A stretch of 64,000 nucleotides of DNA from Streptomyces sp. NBC_01232 (GTDB lineage Bacteria > Actinomycetota > Actinomycetes > Streptomycetales > Streptomycetaceae). The notes under the pieces are model-generated. The model worked only from the letters and a program-made list of their open reading frames with translations, was not told where the DNA came from and did not search any database. The stretch lies in the NCBI RefSeq assembly GCF_035989885.1, contig NZ_CP108518.1, forward strand, positions 4,889,001 to 4,953,000, given 5' to 3'. A program made the translations under genes and the position numbers. Below, in pieces: positions 20,023 to 29,361 of the stretch (position 1 is its first letter; each line of letters opens with the position of its first letter).

Positions 20023-20226
20023 ATGTCGAGACACGTCACCATCCGCCTGGACGAAGAGTTCCACGAACGCCTGAAGGCACGTGCGGCGGCGCTGGGGACG
20101 ACGGTCACCGCGCTGATCACCGAGGTCACCGAACGAGAACTCGACGAGGACCGGAAGAACTTCCTCTCCGGCATAGAGGAGTTCGCCGACCACTGGAGTT
20201 ACTTCCAGGAGCGGTTCGGCAATTGA
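20023..20226 (+). CDS. Ribbon-helix-helix antitoxin
   Basis: 67-aa DNA-binding protein with an RHH fold: the strand HVTIRLDEEFHERLKARAAALG is followed by TTVTALITEVTEREL. The acidic/aromatic tail (EEFADHWSYFQERFGN) is the expected toxin-binding part. The ATG at 20023 was chosen for the RHH start. Its stop overlaps the TTG of the next gene (TTGA). The pair looks like a chromosomal type II toxin-antitoxin operon, with autoregulation by the RHH protein as is typical. Confidence 0.8.
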   Translation: MSRHVTIRLDEEFHERLKARAAALGTTVTALITEVTERELDEDRKNFLSGIEEFADHWSYFQERFGN

Positions 20227-20639
20227 AGATCACCATGGAGTGGGCCTGGACCGCTCTGGCCCACCATCTCCCGTCCGATCCCGCCGTGTGGGATCCCTCC
20301 GGGGTGGCCGCCGCCGTCGCCCGGCACCAGAACGACCTCGTTCTGGTGCCCGAACAGCCCGCCCCGGACACCGCGTGGCGGGCCGCCGCGTTTTTGCACA
20401 CCCTCGCGGTGTGCCCCGCCCTGGAATCCCCGATGAACGAGTTCTACGCGGCCGCCGCGACCCGCTCGTACCTGCGCGTGGCCGGGGCCAGGCAGCTCCC
20501 CTCGCCGGAGGAGCTGGGGGATCTGGTGGAGGCGGCGAAGCTGGGCCGCGCGGACATCGCGGCCGTGGCCGAGGAGCTGCGCGCCCGGATCCAGGAGCCG
20601 CTCCGGGCATCGTCACGGGCCCGCGCCGAGGACGCCTGA
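20223..20639 (+). CDS. Fic-like toxin of a toxin-antitoxin pair
   Basis: 138 aa from a TTG start that overlaps the antitoxin stop, with AGGAG 11 nt upstream; an ATG at 20235 is the alternative. The pattern VAAAVARHQNDL...AAFLHTLAVCPALESPMNEFYAAAATRSYLRVAG matches the Streptomyces family annotated as fic-family toxin components. The canonical Fic motif HxFx(D/E)GN is not present, so AMP-transferase activity should not be assumed. The gene ends at a hairpin shared with the convergent aminopeptidase. Confidence 0.65.
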   Translation: MKITMEWAWTALAHHLPSDPAVWDPSGVAAAVARHQNDLVLVPEQPAPDTAWRAAAFLHTLAVCPALESPMNEFYAAAATRSYLRVAGARQLPSPEELGDLVEAAKLGRADIAAVAEELRARIQEPLRASSRARAEDA

Positions 20640-20675
20640 GCTCCGGCACGGTCCGGTGGGATCGTGCCGGAGCTC
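20638..20675. terminator. Bidirectional terminator
   Basis: Perfect 13-bp stem GAGCTCCGGCACG / CGTGCCGGAGCTC with a 12-nt loop between the convergent toxin and aminopeptidase genes. Confidence 0.85.
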
Positions 20676-20705
20676 CTGGAGGTCCGGGCAGTCGGCGGGG
20701 TACCG

Positions 20706-22091
<1,386 letters not shown>

Positions 22092-22170
22092 TCAGTGCGA
22101 GCCTGATGTTCAGCGAGAGTATGACTGTCCGTCAAGACTGCAATCCGGTCATGGTCGTTCGGAAAACGGA

Positions 22171-22205
22171 CGATCCCCGGTACGGGTGGCCCGTACCGGG
22201 GATCG
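22171..22205 (-). terminator. Terminator after rarD-like gene
   Basis: Perfect 16-bp stem CGATCCCCGGTACGGG with a 3-nt TGG loop, downstream of the minus-strand RarD gene. Confidence 0.85.
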
Positions 22206-22250
22206 AGGGTGCGAAGGGTTTGCTGGTGCGTGCCCGCCGGCACGCACCCG

Positions 22251-23195
22251 TTACGCGGGTTCGCGGGCCGGTGCCGCCACGACGGACGGCGCCGCCTCCA
22301 GCCTGATCCGGGAGCGCCGCGCCGTACGCAGCGCGTCCCAGGTGAGGATCGCGAGCGCGGCCCACACCAGGGAGAAGCCCGCCCAGCGCTCGGGCGGCAT
22401 GGCCTCGTGGAAGTACAGGACGCCGAGCCCGAACTGGAACACCGGAGCCATGTACTGCAGCAGCCCCAGCGTGGACAGCGGGACCCGGATCGCGGCCATC
22501 CCGAAGAACACCAGCGGGACAGCCGTGACCAGCCCCGTCGCGGCCAGCAGCAGCGAGTGGCCGACGCCGTGCGAGGCGAAGGTGGACTGGCCCTGCACGC
22601 CGAGCCACAGGACGTATCCGAGGGCGGGCAGGAACAGGACGGCGGTCTCGGCGGCCAGCGACTCCAGGCCGCCCATGTTGAGCTTCTTCTTGATCAGCCC
22701 GTACGTGGCGAAGGAGAAGGCCAGGATCAGCGAGATCCACGGAGGCCGCCCGTAGCCGATGGCGAGCACCAGTACGGCGGCGAAGCTCAGGCCGACCGCC
22801 ACCCACTGCGCGCGGCGCAGCCGCTCACCGAGCACCAGGACGCCGATCGCGATGCTGACCAGCGGATTGATGAAGTAGCCCAGGCTGGCCTCGACCACGT
22901 GCCCGTTGTTCACGGCCCAGATGTACAGGCCCCAGTTCACGGTGATGACCGAAGCGGCCAGGGTGGTCAGGCCGAGCTTGCGGGGCTGGCGCAGCAGCTC
23001 CCGTATCCAGCCCCAGCGGCGCAGCGCGAGCAGCGCCAGACCGACCACGGCCAGGGACCACACCATGCGGTGGGCGAGGATCTCGACGGCGCCGGAGGGC
23101 TTCAGGAGCGGCCAGAAGAGGGGCACCAGCCCCCACATCCCGTACGCGCCGAATCCGTAGAGCAAACCCGTGCGCTGCTCGTTCTCTGCCTTCAC
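22251..23195 (-). CDS. rarD: RarD-type EamA-family transporter
   Basis: Ten-helix drug/metabolite transporter of the RarD subfamily, 314 aa, in the cytoplasmic membrane. The start is the GTG at 23195 (VKAENEQRTG) with GGAGG directly upstream. Typical RarD segments are GFGAYGMWGLVPLFWPLL, EILAHRMVWSL, NWGLYIWAVNNGHVVEASLGYFINPL and LLQYMAPVFQFGLGVL. The substrate is unknown. Confidence 0.9.
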   Translation of the reverse strand: MKAENEQRTGLLYGFGAYGMWGLVPLFWPLLKPSGAVEILAHRMVWSLAVVGLALLALRRWGWIRELLRQPRKLGLTTLAASVITVNWGLYIWAVNNGHVVEASLGYFINPLVSIAIGVLVLGERLRRAQWVAVGLSFAAVLVLAIGYGRPPWISLILAFSFATYGLIKKKLNMGGLESLAAETAVLFLPALGYVLWLGVQGQSTFASHGVGHSLLLAATGLVTAVPLVFFGMAAIRVPLSTLGLLQYMAPVFQFGLGVLYFHEAMPPERWAGFSLVWAALAILTWDALRTARRSRIRLEAAPSVVAAPAREPA

Positions 23196-23396
23196 GGGGG
23201 GCCTCCTGTGCGCTTTCCAGCCAACTTTCACGAAGGTAACGCCGTACGGCCCAGATGTCATGCCCGTAACCGGGAGATACTCATGACATCTTTCTGGGCG
23301 GGCGGGCCGGAGGGGCGCTGCGGGGGTATGCGGGTGCCATCCATCCGGGGGCCGTGCGGGGGCCGGGCCCGTGTCCCGCACCTCGCCGAAAACGAG

Positions 23397-23433
23397 ACGG
23401 AGCCCGGATCCCTGGGCGGGATCCGGGCTCCGT
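23397..23433 (-). terminator. Terminator of korAB operon
   Basis: Perfect 16-bp stem ACGGAGCCCGGATCCC / GGGATCCGGGCTCCGT with a 5-nt loop, 20 bp beyond the korB stop. Confidence 0.88.
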
Positions 23434-23452
23434 GGTGTGCGGGAGGTGCGTC

Positions 23453-24523
23453 CTAGCCGACGACCGTCCAGGTGTCGTTGCCGGTCAGCAGAGCCCCGAG
23501 GTCGCCCTTGCCGCTGCGGTCGATCGCCGCGTCGAGCTGGTCGGCCATGAGGGTGTCGTAGACGGGCCGCTCGGCGCTGCGGAACACCCCGATCGGGGTG
23601 TGGTGCAGCGTGTCCGGGTCGGCCAGGCGGGAGAGCGCGAACGCGGTGGTGGCGCTGGCGTTCTTCGCGTCGTGGACCAGGATCTGCGCCTCATTGGCCG
23701 CGGTCACCTCGACGACCCGCAGGTCGCCGGTGGCGGGGTCGCGTACGACGCCCTTCGAGTCGTCCGCGCCGAAGCGGATCGGCCGGCCGTGCTCCAGCCG
23801 GATCACGGCCTCCAGGGCCTGGTCCCTGTCCTTGAGCACCTCGAAGGCGCCGTCGTTGAAGATGTTGCAGTTCTGGTAGATCTCCACCAGCGCCGTGCCC
23901 TGGTGGTCGGCGGCCTGGCGCAGGACCTCGGTGAGGTGCTTGCGGTCGGAGTCGACGGTGCGGGCGATGAAGGAGGCCTCGGCGCCGATCGCCAGCGACA
24001 CCGGGTTGAAGGGCGCGTCCAGCGAGCCCATCGGCGTCGACTTGGTGATCTTGCCGATCTCGGACGTGGGGGAGTACTGGCCCTTGGTCAGCCCGTAGAT
24101 CCGGTTGTTGAAGAGGAGGATTTTGAGGTTGACGTTGCGGCGCAGCGCGTGGATGAGGTGGTTGCCGCCGATGGACAGCGCGTCGCCGTCGCCCGTGACG
24201 ACCCAGACGGACAGGTCGCGGCGGGAGGTGGCGAGGCCGGTGGCGATGGACGGGGCACGGCCGTGGATGGAGTGCATCCCGTACGTGTTCATGTAGTACG
24301 GGAAGCGGGAGGAGCAGCCGATGCCCGAGACGAAGACGATGTTCTCCTTCGCGAGGCCCAGTTCGGGCATGAAGCCCTGAACGGCGGCCAGCACCGCGTA
24401 GTCACCGCAACCGGGGCACCAGCGGACCTCCTGGTCCGACTTGAAGTCCTTCATCGACTGCTTGCTCTCGGCCTTCGGTACCAGCGAGAGCAGGGTCCGC
24501 TCCCCTTCGGTCACCTCAGTCAT
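23453..24523 (-). CDS. korB: 2-oxoacid:ferredoxin oxidoreductase, beta subunit
   Basis: Thiamine-diphosphate subunit of 2-oxoglutarate (or related 2-oxoacid):ferredoxin oxidoreductase, which decarboxylates the 2-oxoacid to acyl-CoA and reduces ferredoxin. It has 356 aa. RWCPGCGDYAVL carries conserved Cys, GIGCSSRFPYYM follows, and the ThDP/Mg site is GDGDALSIGGNHLIHALRRN...LFNNRIYGLTKGQ. Its ATG overlaps the korA stop by 8 bp. Similar KorAB enzymes in mycobacteria replace or bypass the 2-oxoglutarate dehydrogenase complex; the substrate here is inferred. Confidence 0.93.
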   Translation of the reverse strand: MTEVTEGERTLLSLVPKAESKQSMKDFKSDQEVRWCPGCGDYAVLAAVQGFMPELGLAKENIVFVSGIGCSSRFPYYMNTYGMHSIHGRAPSIATGLATSRRDLSVWVVTGDGDALSIGGNHLIHALRRNVNLKILLFNNRIYGLTKGQYSPTSEIGKITKSTPMGSLDAPFNPVSLAIGAEASFIARTVDSDRKHLTEVLRQAADHQGTALVEIYQNCNIFNDGAFEVLKDRDQALEAVIRLEHGRPIRFGADDSKGVVRDPATGDLRVVEVTAANEAQILVHDAKNASATTAFALSRLADPDTLHHTPIGVFRSAERPVYDTLMADQLDAAIDRSGKGDLGALLTGNDTWTVVG

Positions 24524-26459
24524 CGATGGCCTCCTTGAGAACCGTGGCGAGCTGCTCGGCCTTGAACGGCATTCCGTTGACCTGGTTGTACGACTGGGCG
24601 TCGACCAGGTATTTCGCCCGGATCAGGGTGGCGAGCTGCCCGAGGTTCATTTCCGGCACCACTACCTTCTCGTAACGCTCCAGGACCTCGCCGAGATTCC
24701 TGGGGAAGGGGTTGAGATGGCGCAGGTGGGCCTGGGCGATGGGGAGTCCGCCGTTGCGCAGCCGGCGGACCGCCGCGGTGATGGGGCCGTAGGTGGACCC
24801 CCAGCCCAGGACCAGGGTGGTGGCCCCGTCCGGGTCGTCGACGTCGAGGTCGGGCACCCGGATGCCGTCCACCTTGGCCTGGCGGGTGCGGACCATGAGG
24901 TCGTGGTTGGCGGGGTCGTAGGAGATGTTGCCGCTGCCGTCCTGCTTCTCGATGCCGCCGATGCGGTGTTCGAGGCCGGGGGTGCCCGGGATGGCCCAGG
25001 GCCGGGCGAGGGTTTCCGGGTCCCGCTTGTAGGGCCAGAACACCTCGGTGCCGTCGGCGAGGGTGTGGTTCGCGCCGGTGGCGAACTTGACCTTCAGGTC
25101 GGGCAGGTCGGCGACCTCCGGGATCCGCCAGGGCTCGGAGCCGTTGGCGAGGTATCCGTCGGACAGCAGGAAGACCGGGGTCCGGTAGGTGAGTGCGATC
25201 CGGGCCGCGTCGAGGGCGGCGTCGAAGCAGTCCGCGGGGGTCCGGGGGGCCACGATCGGGACGGGGGCCTCGCCGTTGCGACCGTACATGGCCTGGAGGA
25301 GGTCGGCCTGCTCCGTCTTGGTCGGCAGTCCGGTGGAGGGGCCGCCGCGCTGGATGTCCACGATCAGCAGCGGAAGCTCCAGCGACACCGCGAGGCCGAT
25401 CGCCTCCGACTTCAGCGCCACACCGGGTCCGGAGGTGGTGGTCACCCCGAGGGCACCGCCGAAGGCGGCGCCGAGCGCGGCGCCGATGCCGGCGATCTCG
25501 TCCTCGGCCTGGAAGGTCCGCACGCCGAAGTTCTTGTGCTTCGACAGCTCGTGCAGGATGTCCGAGGCCGGGGTGATCGGGTAGGAGCCCAGGTAGAGGG
25601 GCAGATCGGCCTGCTGGCTCGCGGCCACGAGACCGTAGGAGAGCGCCAGGTTCCCGGAGATGTTGCGGTAGGTGCCCGTGGGGAACGCGCGGGTGGCGGG
25701 GGCGACCTCGTAGGAGACCGCGAAGTCCTCGGTGGTCTCCCCGAAGTTCCAGCCGGCCCGGAAGGCGACGATGTTCGCCTCGGCGATCTCGGGCTTCTTA
25801 GCGAACTTCTGCCGCAGGAACTTCTCGGTGCCCTCGGTGGGCCGGTGGTACATCCACGACAGCAGGCCCAGCGCGAACATGTTCTTGCTGCGCTCCGCCT
25901 CCTTGCGGGAGAGGCCGAAGTCCTTCAGCGCCTCGACCGTCAGGGTGGTCAGCGGTACCGGGTGCAGGTTGTAGGCGTCGAGGGAGCCGTCCTCGAGCGG
26001 CGAGGTCGCGTAGCCGACCTTGGCCATCGGGCGCTTGGTGAATTCATCCGTGTTGATGATGATCTCGGCGCCGCGCGGTACGTCCGCGATGTTGGCCTTG
26101 AGGGCCGCCGGATTCATCGCGACCAGCACGTTCGGGGCGTCGCCCGGGGTGAGGATGTCGTGGTCGGCGAAGTGGAGCTGGAAGGAGGAGACGCCCGGCA
26201 GGGTTCCGGCGGGGGCGCGGATCTCGGCGGGGAAGTTCGGCAGCGTCGACAGGTCGTTCCCGAACGACGCGGTCTCCGAGGTGAACCGGTCACCGGTGAG
26301 CTGCATACCGTCACCGGAGTCACCCGCGAATCGGATGATCACACGATCGAGGCGGCGTACTTCCTTGCCGCCCGGGCTCTCCGGGGTGCGTTGTCCACCG
26401 ACGACCGCACCCCCGGCCCCGTCGGCCTGTTCGGCTGGGCTGCTGACCTGGCTGGTCAC
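24516..26459 (-). CDS. korA: 2-oxoacid:ferredoxin oxidoreductase, fused gamma-alpha subunit
   Basis: Catalytic partner of KorB. It has 647 aa from a GTG at 26459 with AAGGAGG upstream. The N-terminal part (~residues 35-220) is the gamma domain, beginning RLDRVIIRFAGDSGDGMQLTG. The alpha (pyrimidine-binding) domain follows, with YPITPASDILHELSKHKNFG and QAEDEIAGIGAALGAAFGG, then the DIQRGGPSTGLPTKTEQADL segment. A C-terminal transketolase-like domain ends the protein. Gamma-alpha fusion is normal for this family. Confidence 0.93.
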   Translation of the reverse strand: MTSQVSSPAEQADGAGGAVVGGQRTPESPGGKEVRRLDRVIIRFAGDSGDGMQLTGDRFTSETASFGNDLSTLPNFPAEIRAPAGTLPGVSSFQLHFADHDILTPGDAPNVLVAMNPAALKANIADVPRGAEIIINTDEFTKRPMAKVGYATSPLEDGSLDAYNLHPVPLTTLTVEALKDFGLSRKEAERSKNMFALGLLSWMYHRPTEGTEKFLRQKFAKKPEIAEANIVAFRAGWNFGETTEDFAVSYEVAPATRAFPTGTYRNISGNLALSYGLVAASQQADLPLYLGSYPITPASDILHELSKHKNFGVRTFQAEDEIAGIGAALGAAFGGALGVTTTSGPGVALKSEAIGLAVSLELPLLIVDIQRGGPSTGLPTKTEQADLLQAMYGRNGEAPVPIVAPRTPADCFDAALDAARIALTYRTPVFLLSDGYLANGSEPWRIPEVADLPDLKVKFATGANHTLADGTEVFWPYKRDPETLARPWAIPGTPGLEHRIGGIEKQDGSGNISYDPANHDLMVRTRQAKVDGIRVPDLDVDDPDGATTLVLGWGSTYGPITAAVRRLRNGGLPIAQAHLRHLNPFPRNLGEVLERYEKVVVPEMNLGQLATLIRAKYLVDAQSYNQVNGMPFKAEQLATVLKEAIDD

Positions 26460-26610
26460 TGAACTGGACCTCCTTCGAGGCGTGAGCACCCCCGGAACCA
26501 ACCCTACGTCGGTAGGGATCGGTCCCCCAGGGGCGACCACATTCTGGACCGTAGGACCGCCCCTTGAGACGGCCCTGCCGGTATGCCGTATCTGACAGAG
26601 TGTCAGTCGA

Positions 26611-27282
26611 TCAAGATTTCAGGTAGGTGAGAACGGCCAGAACTCGCCGGTGATCCCCGTCACTCGGCGAGAGGCCCAGCTTCATGAAGATGTTGCTGAC
26701 GTGCTTCTCCACCGCTCCGTCGCTCACCACCAGCTGTTTCGCCACGGCGGAGTTCGTCCGGCCCTCGGCCATCAGCCCGAGCACCTCGCGCTCGCGCGGC
26801 GTCAGGCCCGCCAGCACGTCCTGCTTCCGGCTCCGGCCGAGCAGCTGGGCGACGACCTCGGGGTCCAGGGCCGTACCGCCCCGGGCCACCCGCACCACCG
26901 CGTCCAGGAACTCCCGCACCTCGGCCACCCGGTCCTTGAGCAGGTACCCCACTCCGGTACTGGATCCGGCCAGCAGCTCGGTGGCGTACTGCTCCTCCAC
27001 GTACTGCGACAGCACCAGCACGCCTATCCCGGGGTGATCGCGGCGCAGCCGTACGGCGGCCCGCACGCCCTCGTCGGTATGGGTCGGCGGCATCCGCACG
27101 TCCGCCACCACCACGTCCGGCAGCGCGTCCTCGGCCGCCAGCTCCGCCACCGTCTTGATCAGGGCTTCCGCGTCCCCGACGCCCGCCACGACGTCATGCC
27201 CCCGGTCGGTCAGCAACCGGGTCAGGCCCTCGCGCAGCAGCACTGAATCCTCGGCGATGACCACCCGCACCCTGTCTTCCAC
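26611..27282 (-). CDS. NarL/LuxR-family response regulator
   Basis: Two-component DNA-binding regulator, 223 aa. The receiver domain opens VRVVIAEDSVLLREGL, with the phosphoacceptor Asp in VVVADVRMPP and the Lys in GYLLKDRV. The C-terminal LuxR helix-turn-helix is LTPREREVLGLMAEGRTNSAVAKQLVVSDGAVEKHVSNIFMKLGL. It lies downstream of two paralogous kinases on the same strand and is the only regulator nearby, so it is the likely partner of one or both. GTG start. Confidence 0.93.
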   Translation of the reverse strand: MEDRVRVVIAEDSVLLREGLTRLLTDRGHDVVAGVGDAEALIKTVAELAAEDALPDVVVADVRMPPTHTDEGVRAAVRLRRDHPGIGVLVLSQYVEEQYATELLAGSSTGVGYLLKDRVAEVREFLDAVVRVARGGTALDPEVVAQLLGRSRKQDVLAGLTPREREVLGLMAEGRTNSAVAKQLVVSDGAVEKHVSNIFMKLGLSPSDGDHRRVLAVLTYLKS

Positions 27283-27495
27283 GATTCTGCAGCTCCCGCG
27301 TCCACTCGTCCCGCACTACCCGACTCAGCCAAGCATCCCAGCCTGAGGTCCTGGTGAAGGCAGAGCCGGGACAACACGTCGTCGTACGGGGGGAGTTTTC
27401 GCGTACTGGACGGTCGCATACCGCAAACGGAGGCCACGAGCGCCGGGAGTTGCGAAGGGCGGGGAGGGCGGGGGAGGGCGCAAGGCCGGGTACGC

Positions 27496-27525
27496 GAAGG
27501 GCCGGGCCACCCGGCCCGGCCCTTC
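27496..27525 (-). terminator. Hairpin after first histidine kinase gene
   Basis: Perfect 13-bp stem GAAGGGCCGGGCC / GGCCCGGCCCTTC with a 4-nt loop, in the 307-bp gap between kinase and regulator genes. No gene is seen in that gap. Confidence 0.75.
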
Positions 27526-27540
27526 CGCCGGCAGCGGTTC

Positions 27541-27585
27541 GCTGCCTGTGCTGCTGCGCTGCCTGTGCTGCTGTGCTGCCTGCGG
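27541..27585. repeat. 17-bp-period tandem repeat
   Basis: Unit GCTGCCTGTGCTGCTGC repeated 2.6 times just after the kinase stop codon (minus strand) and before its terminator hairpin. Confidence 0.7.
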
Positions 27586-27589
27586 GTCC

Positions 27590-28882
27590 CTACGGGCGCC
27601 AGGGCAGCTCGGCCGTGACCGTCGTCCCGCCACCGGCGGGGGAGTCGACGACCAGCACCCCGTCCACGGCGTCCAGCCGATCGGTCAGCCCCGCCAGCCC
27701 CGTCCCCTCCCGCGGCCCGGCCCCGCCCCGGCCGTCATCGGCGACCTGGATCAGCAGCCGCTCCCCGGACTTCCACACGTCCACCGAGGCCGACCGGGCG
27801 CGTGCGTGCTTGCTGACGTTCTGCAGCAGCTCCGAGACCGTGAAGTACGCGATCCCCTCGATCGCCGCCGCGGGCCGGGCCGGCAGGTCCACGGCCACCC
27901 GCACCGGCACCGCGCACCGCGAGGCCACCGAGGACAGCGCCGCGTCCAGCCCGCGGTCGGTCAGCACGGCCGGGTGGATCCCGCGGGCCAGGTCCCGCAG
28001 CTCCTGGAGGGCGATCTTCACCTCGCCGTGCGCCTCGTCCACCATGCGGGCGGCGGCCTGCGGGTTCTCGGTCAGCTTCTCCTTCGCCAGCCCCAGGTCC
28101 ATCGCCAGGGCCACCAGCCGGGCCTGCGCCCCGTCGTGCAGGTCCCGCTCGATGCGCCGCAGGTCGGCGGCGGCGGTGTCCACGACCACCCCGCGGTCGG
28201 ACTCCAGCTCGCTGACGCGGGTGGCCAGGCTGGACGGCCCGAGCAGCCCGCCGACCATGACCCGGTCGACGGTCGTCAGCGCCCGGATCACCCAGGGGGT
28301 GGCGAGGGTGACGGCCAGCCCGATGAGGCAGGTGAGGGCGATCTCCACGGGTGAGTCGAGGTAGAAGGAGTAGTCGTCGTTCTGGAAGAGCTGCAGACCG
28401 GGCTGGTCGGTGTAGGCCGGGAAGACCCAGAACCAGAGCGGGTACAGCAGGTAGCCCCAGCCTGCCGCCCACAGCGTCAGCGCCAGGCAGAACGAGAACA
28501 CCGCCCACGGAAAGTGGATCACCGAGTAGAACGCGTGCCGCCAGGCGCTCCCGCTCTTGAGCAGCGCGCCCATGGCGGCCAGCGGTCCGGCCTTCCGGGC
28601 CCGGATCGGCGCGGGCTCGGCGATGTCCGCCCCGAGCAGCGCGCGCACCCGGGCCCGCTCCAGCCGGCCGAACCCGCGGCACATGGCGAGCATCCCGGCG
28701 AGCACCGGAACCCCGAGGAAGGTGACGAGCAGTCCGGCGCCCAGGCTCACTCCGGTGATGGCGAGCGAGAAGTACAGCGTGCTCAGCGGCAGCCCGATCA
28801 GCAGGTAACCGAACTCCCGCCAGGTCCGCCCCGACACCGGAGCCCGCAGCGCCGCGCCGACCCCGCCCTTGCCGTTGTCCAT
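27590..28882 (-). CDS. Sensor histidine kinase, NarL-partner type (paralogue 1)
   Basis: 430-aa membrane kinase. The N-terminal sensor region has about four to five transmembrane helices (YLLIGLPLSTLYFSLAITGVSLG, HFPWAVFSFCLALTLWAAGW), resembling the putative-sensor domain of Streptomyces kinases. HisKA_3 contains the phosphoacceptor His in ERDLHDGAQARLVALAMDLGLA. The HATPase domain follows with ELLQNVSKHA and VADDGRGGAG. The start at 28882 (MDNGKGG) is chosen because upstream in-frame sequence is repeat DNA. From the HisKA_3 domain on it is nearly identical in pattern to the kinase at 29362. Confidence 0.88.
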   Translation of the reverse strand: MDNGKGGVGAALRAPVSGRTWREFGYLLIGLPLSTLYFSLAITGVSLGAGLLVTFLGVPVLAGMLAMCRGFGRLERARVRALLGADIAEPAPIRARKAGPLAAMGALLKSGSAWRHAFYSVIHFPWAVFSFCLALTLWAAGWGYLLYPLWFWVFPAYTDQPGLQLFQNDDYSFYLDSPVEIALTCLIGLAVTLATPWVIRALTTVDRVMVGGLLGPSSLATRVSELESDRGVVVDTAAADLRRIERDLHDGAQARLVALAMDLGLAKEKLTENPQAAARMVDEAHGEVKIALQELRDLARGIHPAVLTDRGLDAALSSVASRCAVPVRVAVDLPARPAAAIEGIAYFTVSELLQNVSKHARARSASVDVWKSGERLLIQVADDGRGGAGPREGTGLAGLTDRLDAVDGVLVVDSPAGGGTTVTAELPWRP

Positions 28883-28975
28883 GATCCCGACCCGCCCTTC
28901 CGGTCCTCCGTTACCCCTCCCACCCTGCCGCCCCCCACCCCGCCGAACCATGCGGCGGGTCGGCCTCTCCACCGG

Positions 28976-28987
28976 GGGGTTATCCCC
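28976..28987. promoter_or_regulatory. GGGG-TTAT-CCCC palindrome upstream of kinase 1
   Basis: Palindrome followed by ACCC, about 95 bp upstream of the first kinase start. The same arrangement (GGGG-ATAA-CCCC-ACCC) occurs at 30602, upstream of the second kinase and nuoA2. Possible operator of the response regulator; inference only. Confidence 0.35.
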
Positions 28988-29111
28988 ACCCCGAGCCCGC
29001 CGCCGAATCCGGCCCGGTCGGCTCCCGCGGCAGGGGCCGCGCCGAATCCGGCCTGGCCGGCGTTCGAGGCGCCCATTCACCCCCATCCCGAAGGCAGGGG
29101 CCGCGCCAAAG

Positions 29112-29299
29112 CCAGCCCCGCCGGCGTTTGAGGCGCGGGGTCCGGGGCGGAGCCCTGGGAGGCGGCGGCGCGCCGGACACGCGGACGGGACCCCCGCTCG
29201 CGTCGCGCCGAATCCAGCCCCGCCGGCGTTTGAGGCGCGGGGTCCGGGGCGGAGCCCTGGGAGGCGGCGGCGCGCCGGACACGCGGACGGGACCCCCGC
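29112..29299. repeat. Two 86-bp direct repeats of a dispersed intergenic element
   Basis: Copies at 29112-29197 and 29214-29299, identical by eye and 102 bp apart. Each begins CCAGCCCCGCCGGCGTTTGA and contains GGGGTCCGGGGCGGAGCCC. Partial degenerate copies of the CCGAATCCGGCC...GCCGGCGTTCGAGGCGC part precede them from about 29000. From memory, this unit is a very common intergenic repeat in Streptomyces genomes. It fills the 479-bp gap between the two kinase genes; no gene is seen there. Confidence 0.85.
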
Positions 29300-29361
29300 C
29301 CACCCCGGACGGGAGTCCCGCTCACCCACAGAACACGGGCCCGGGGCCGGGGCCCGGGGGC

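Noticed and set aside
28883..29361. N-terminal extension of kinase 1 through the repeats
   Set aside because: The frame stays open only because the repeat DNA lacks stops; the translated part is a duplicated Arg/Pro/Ala string.
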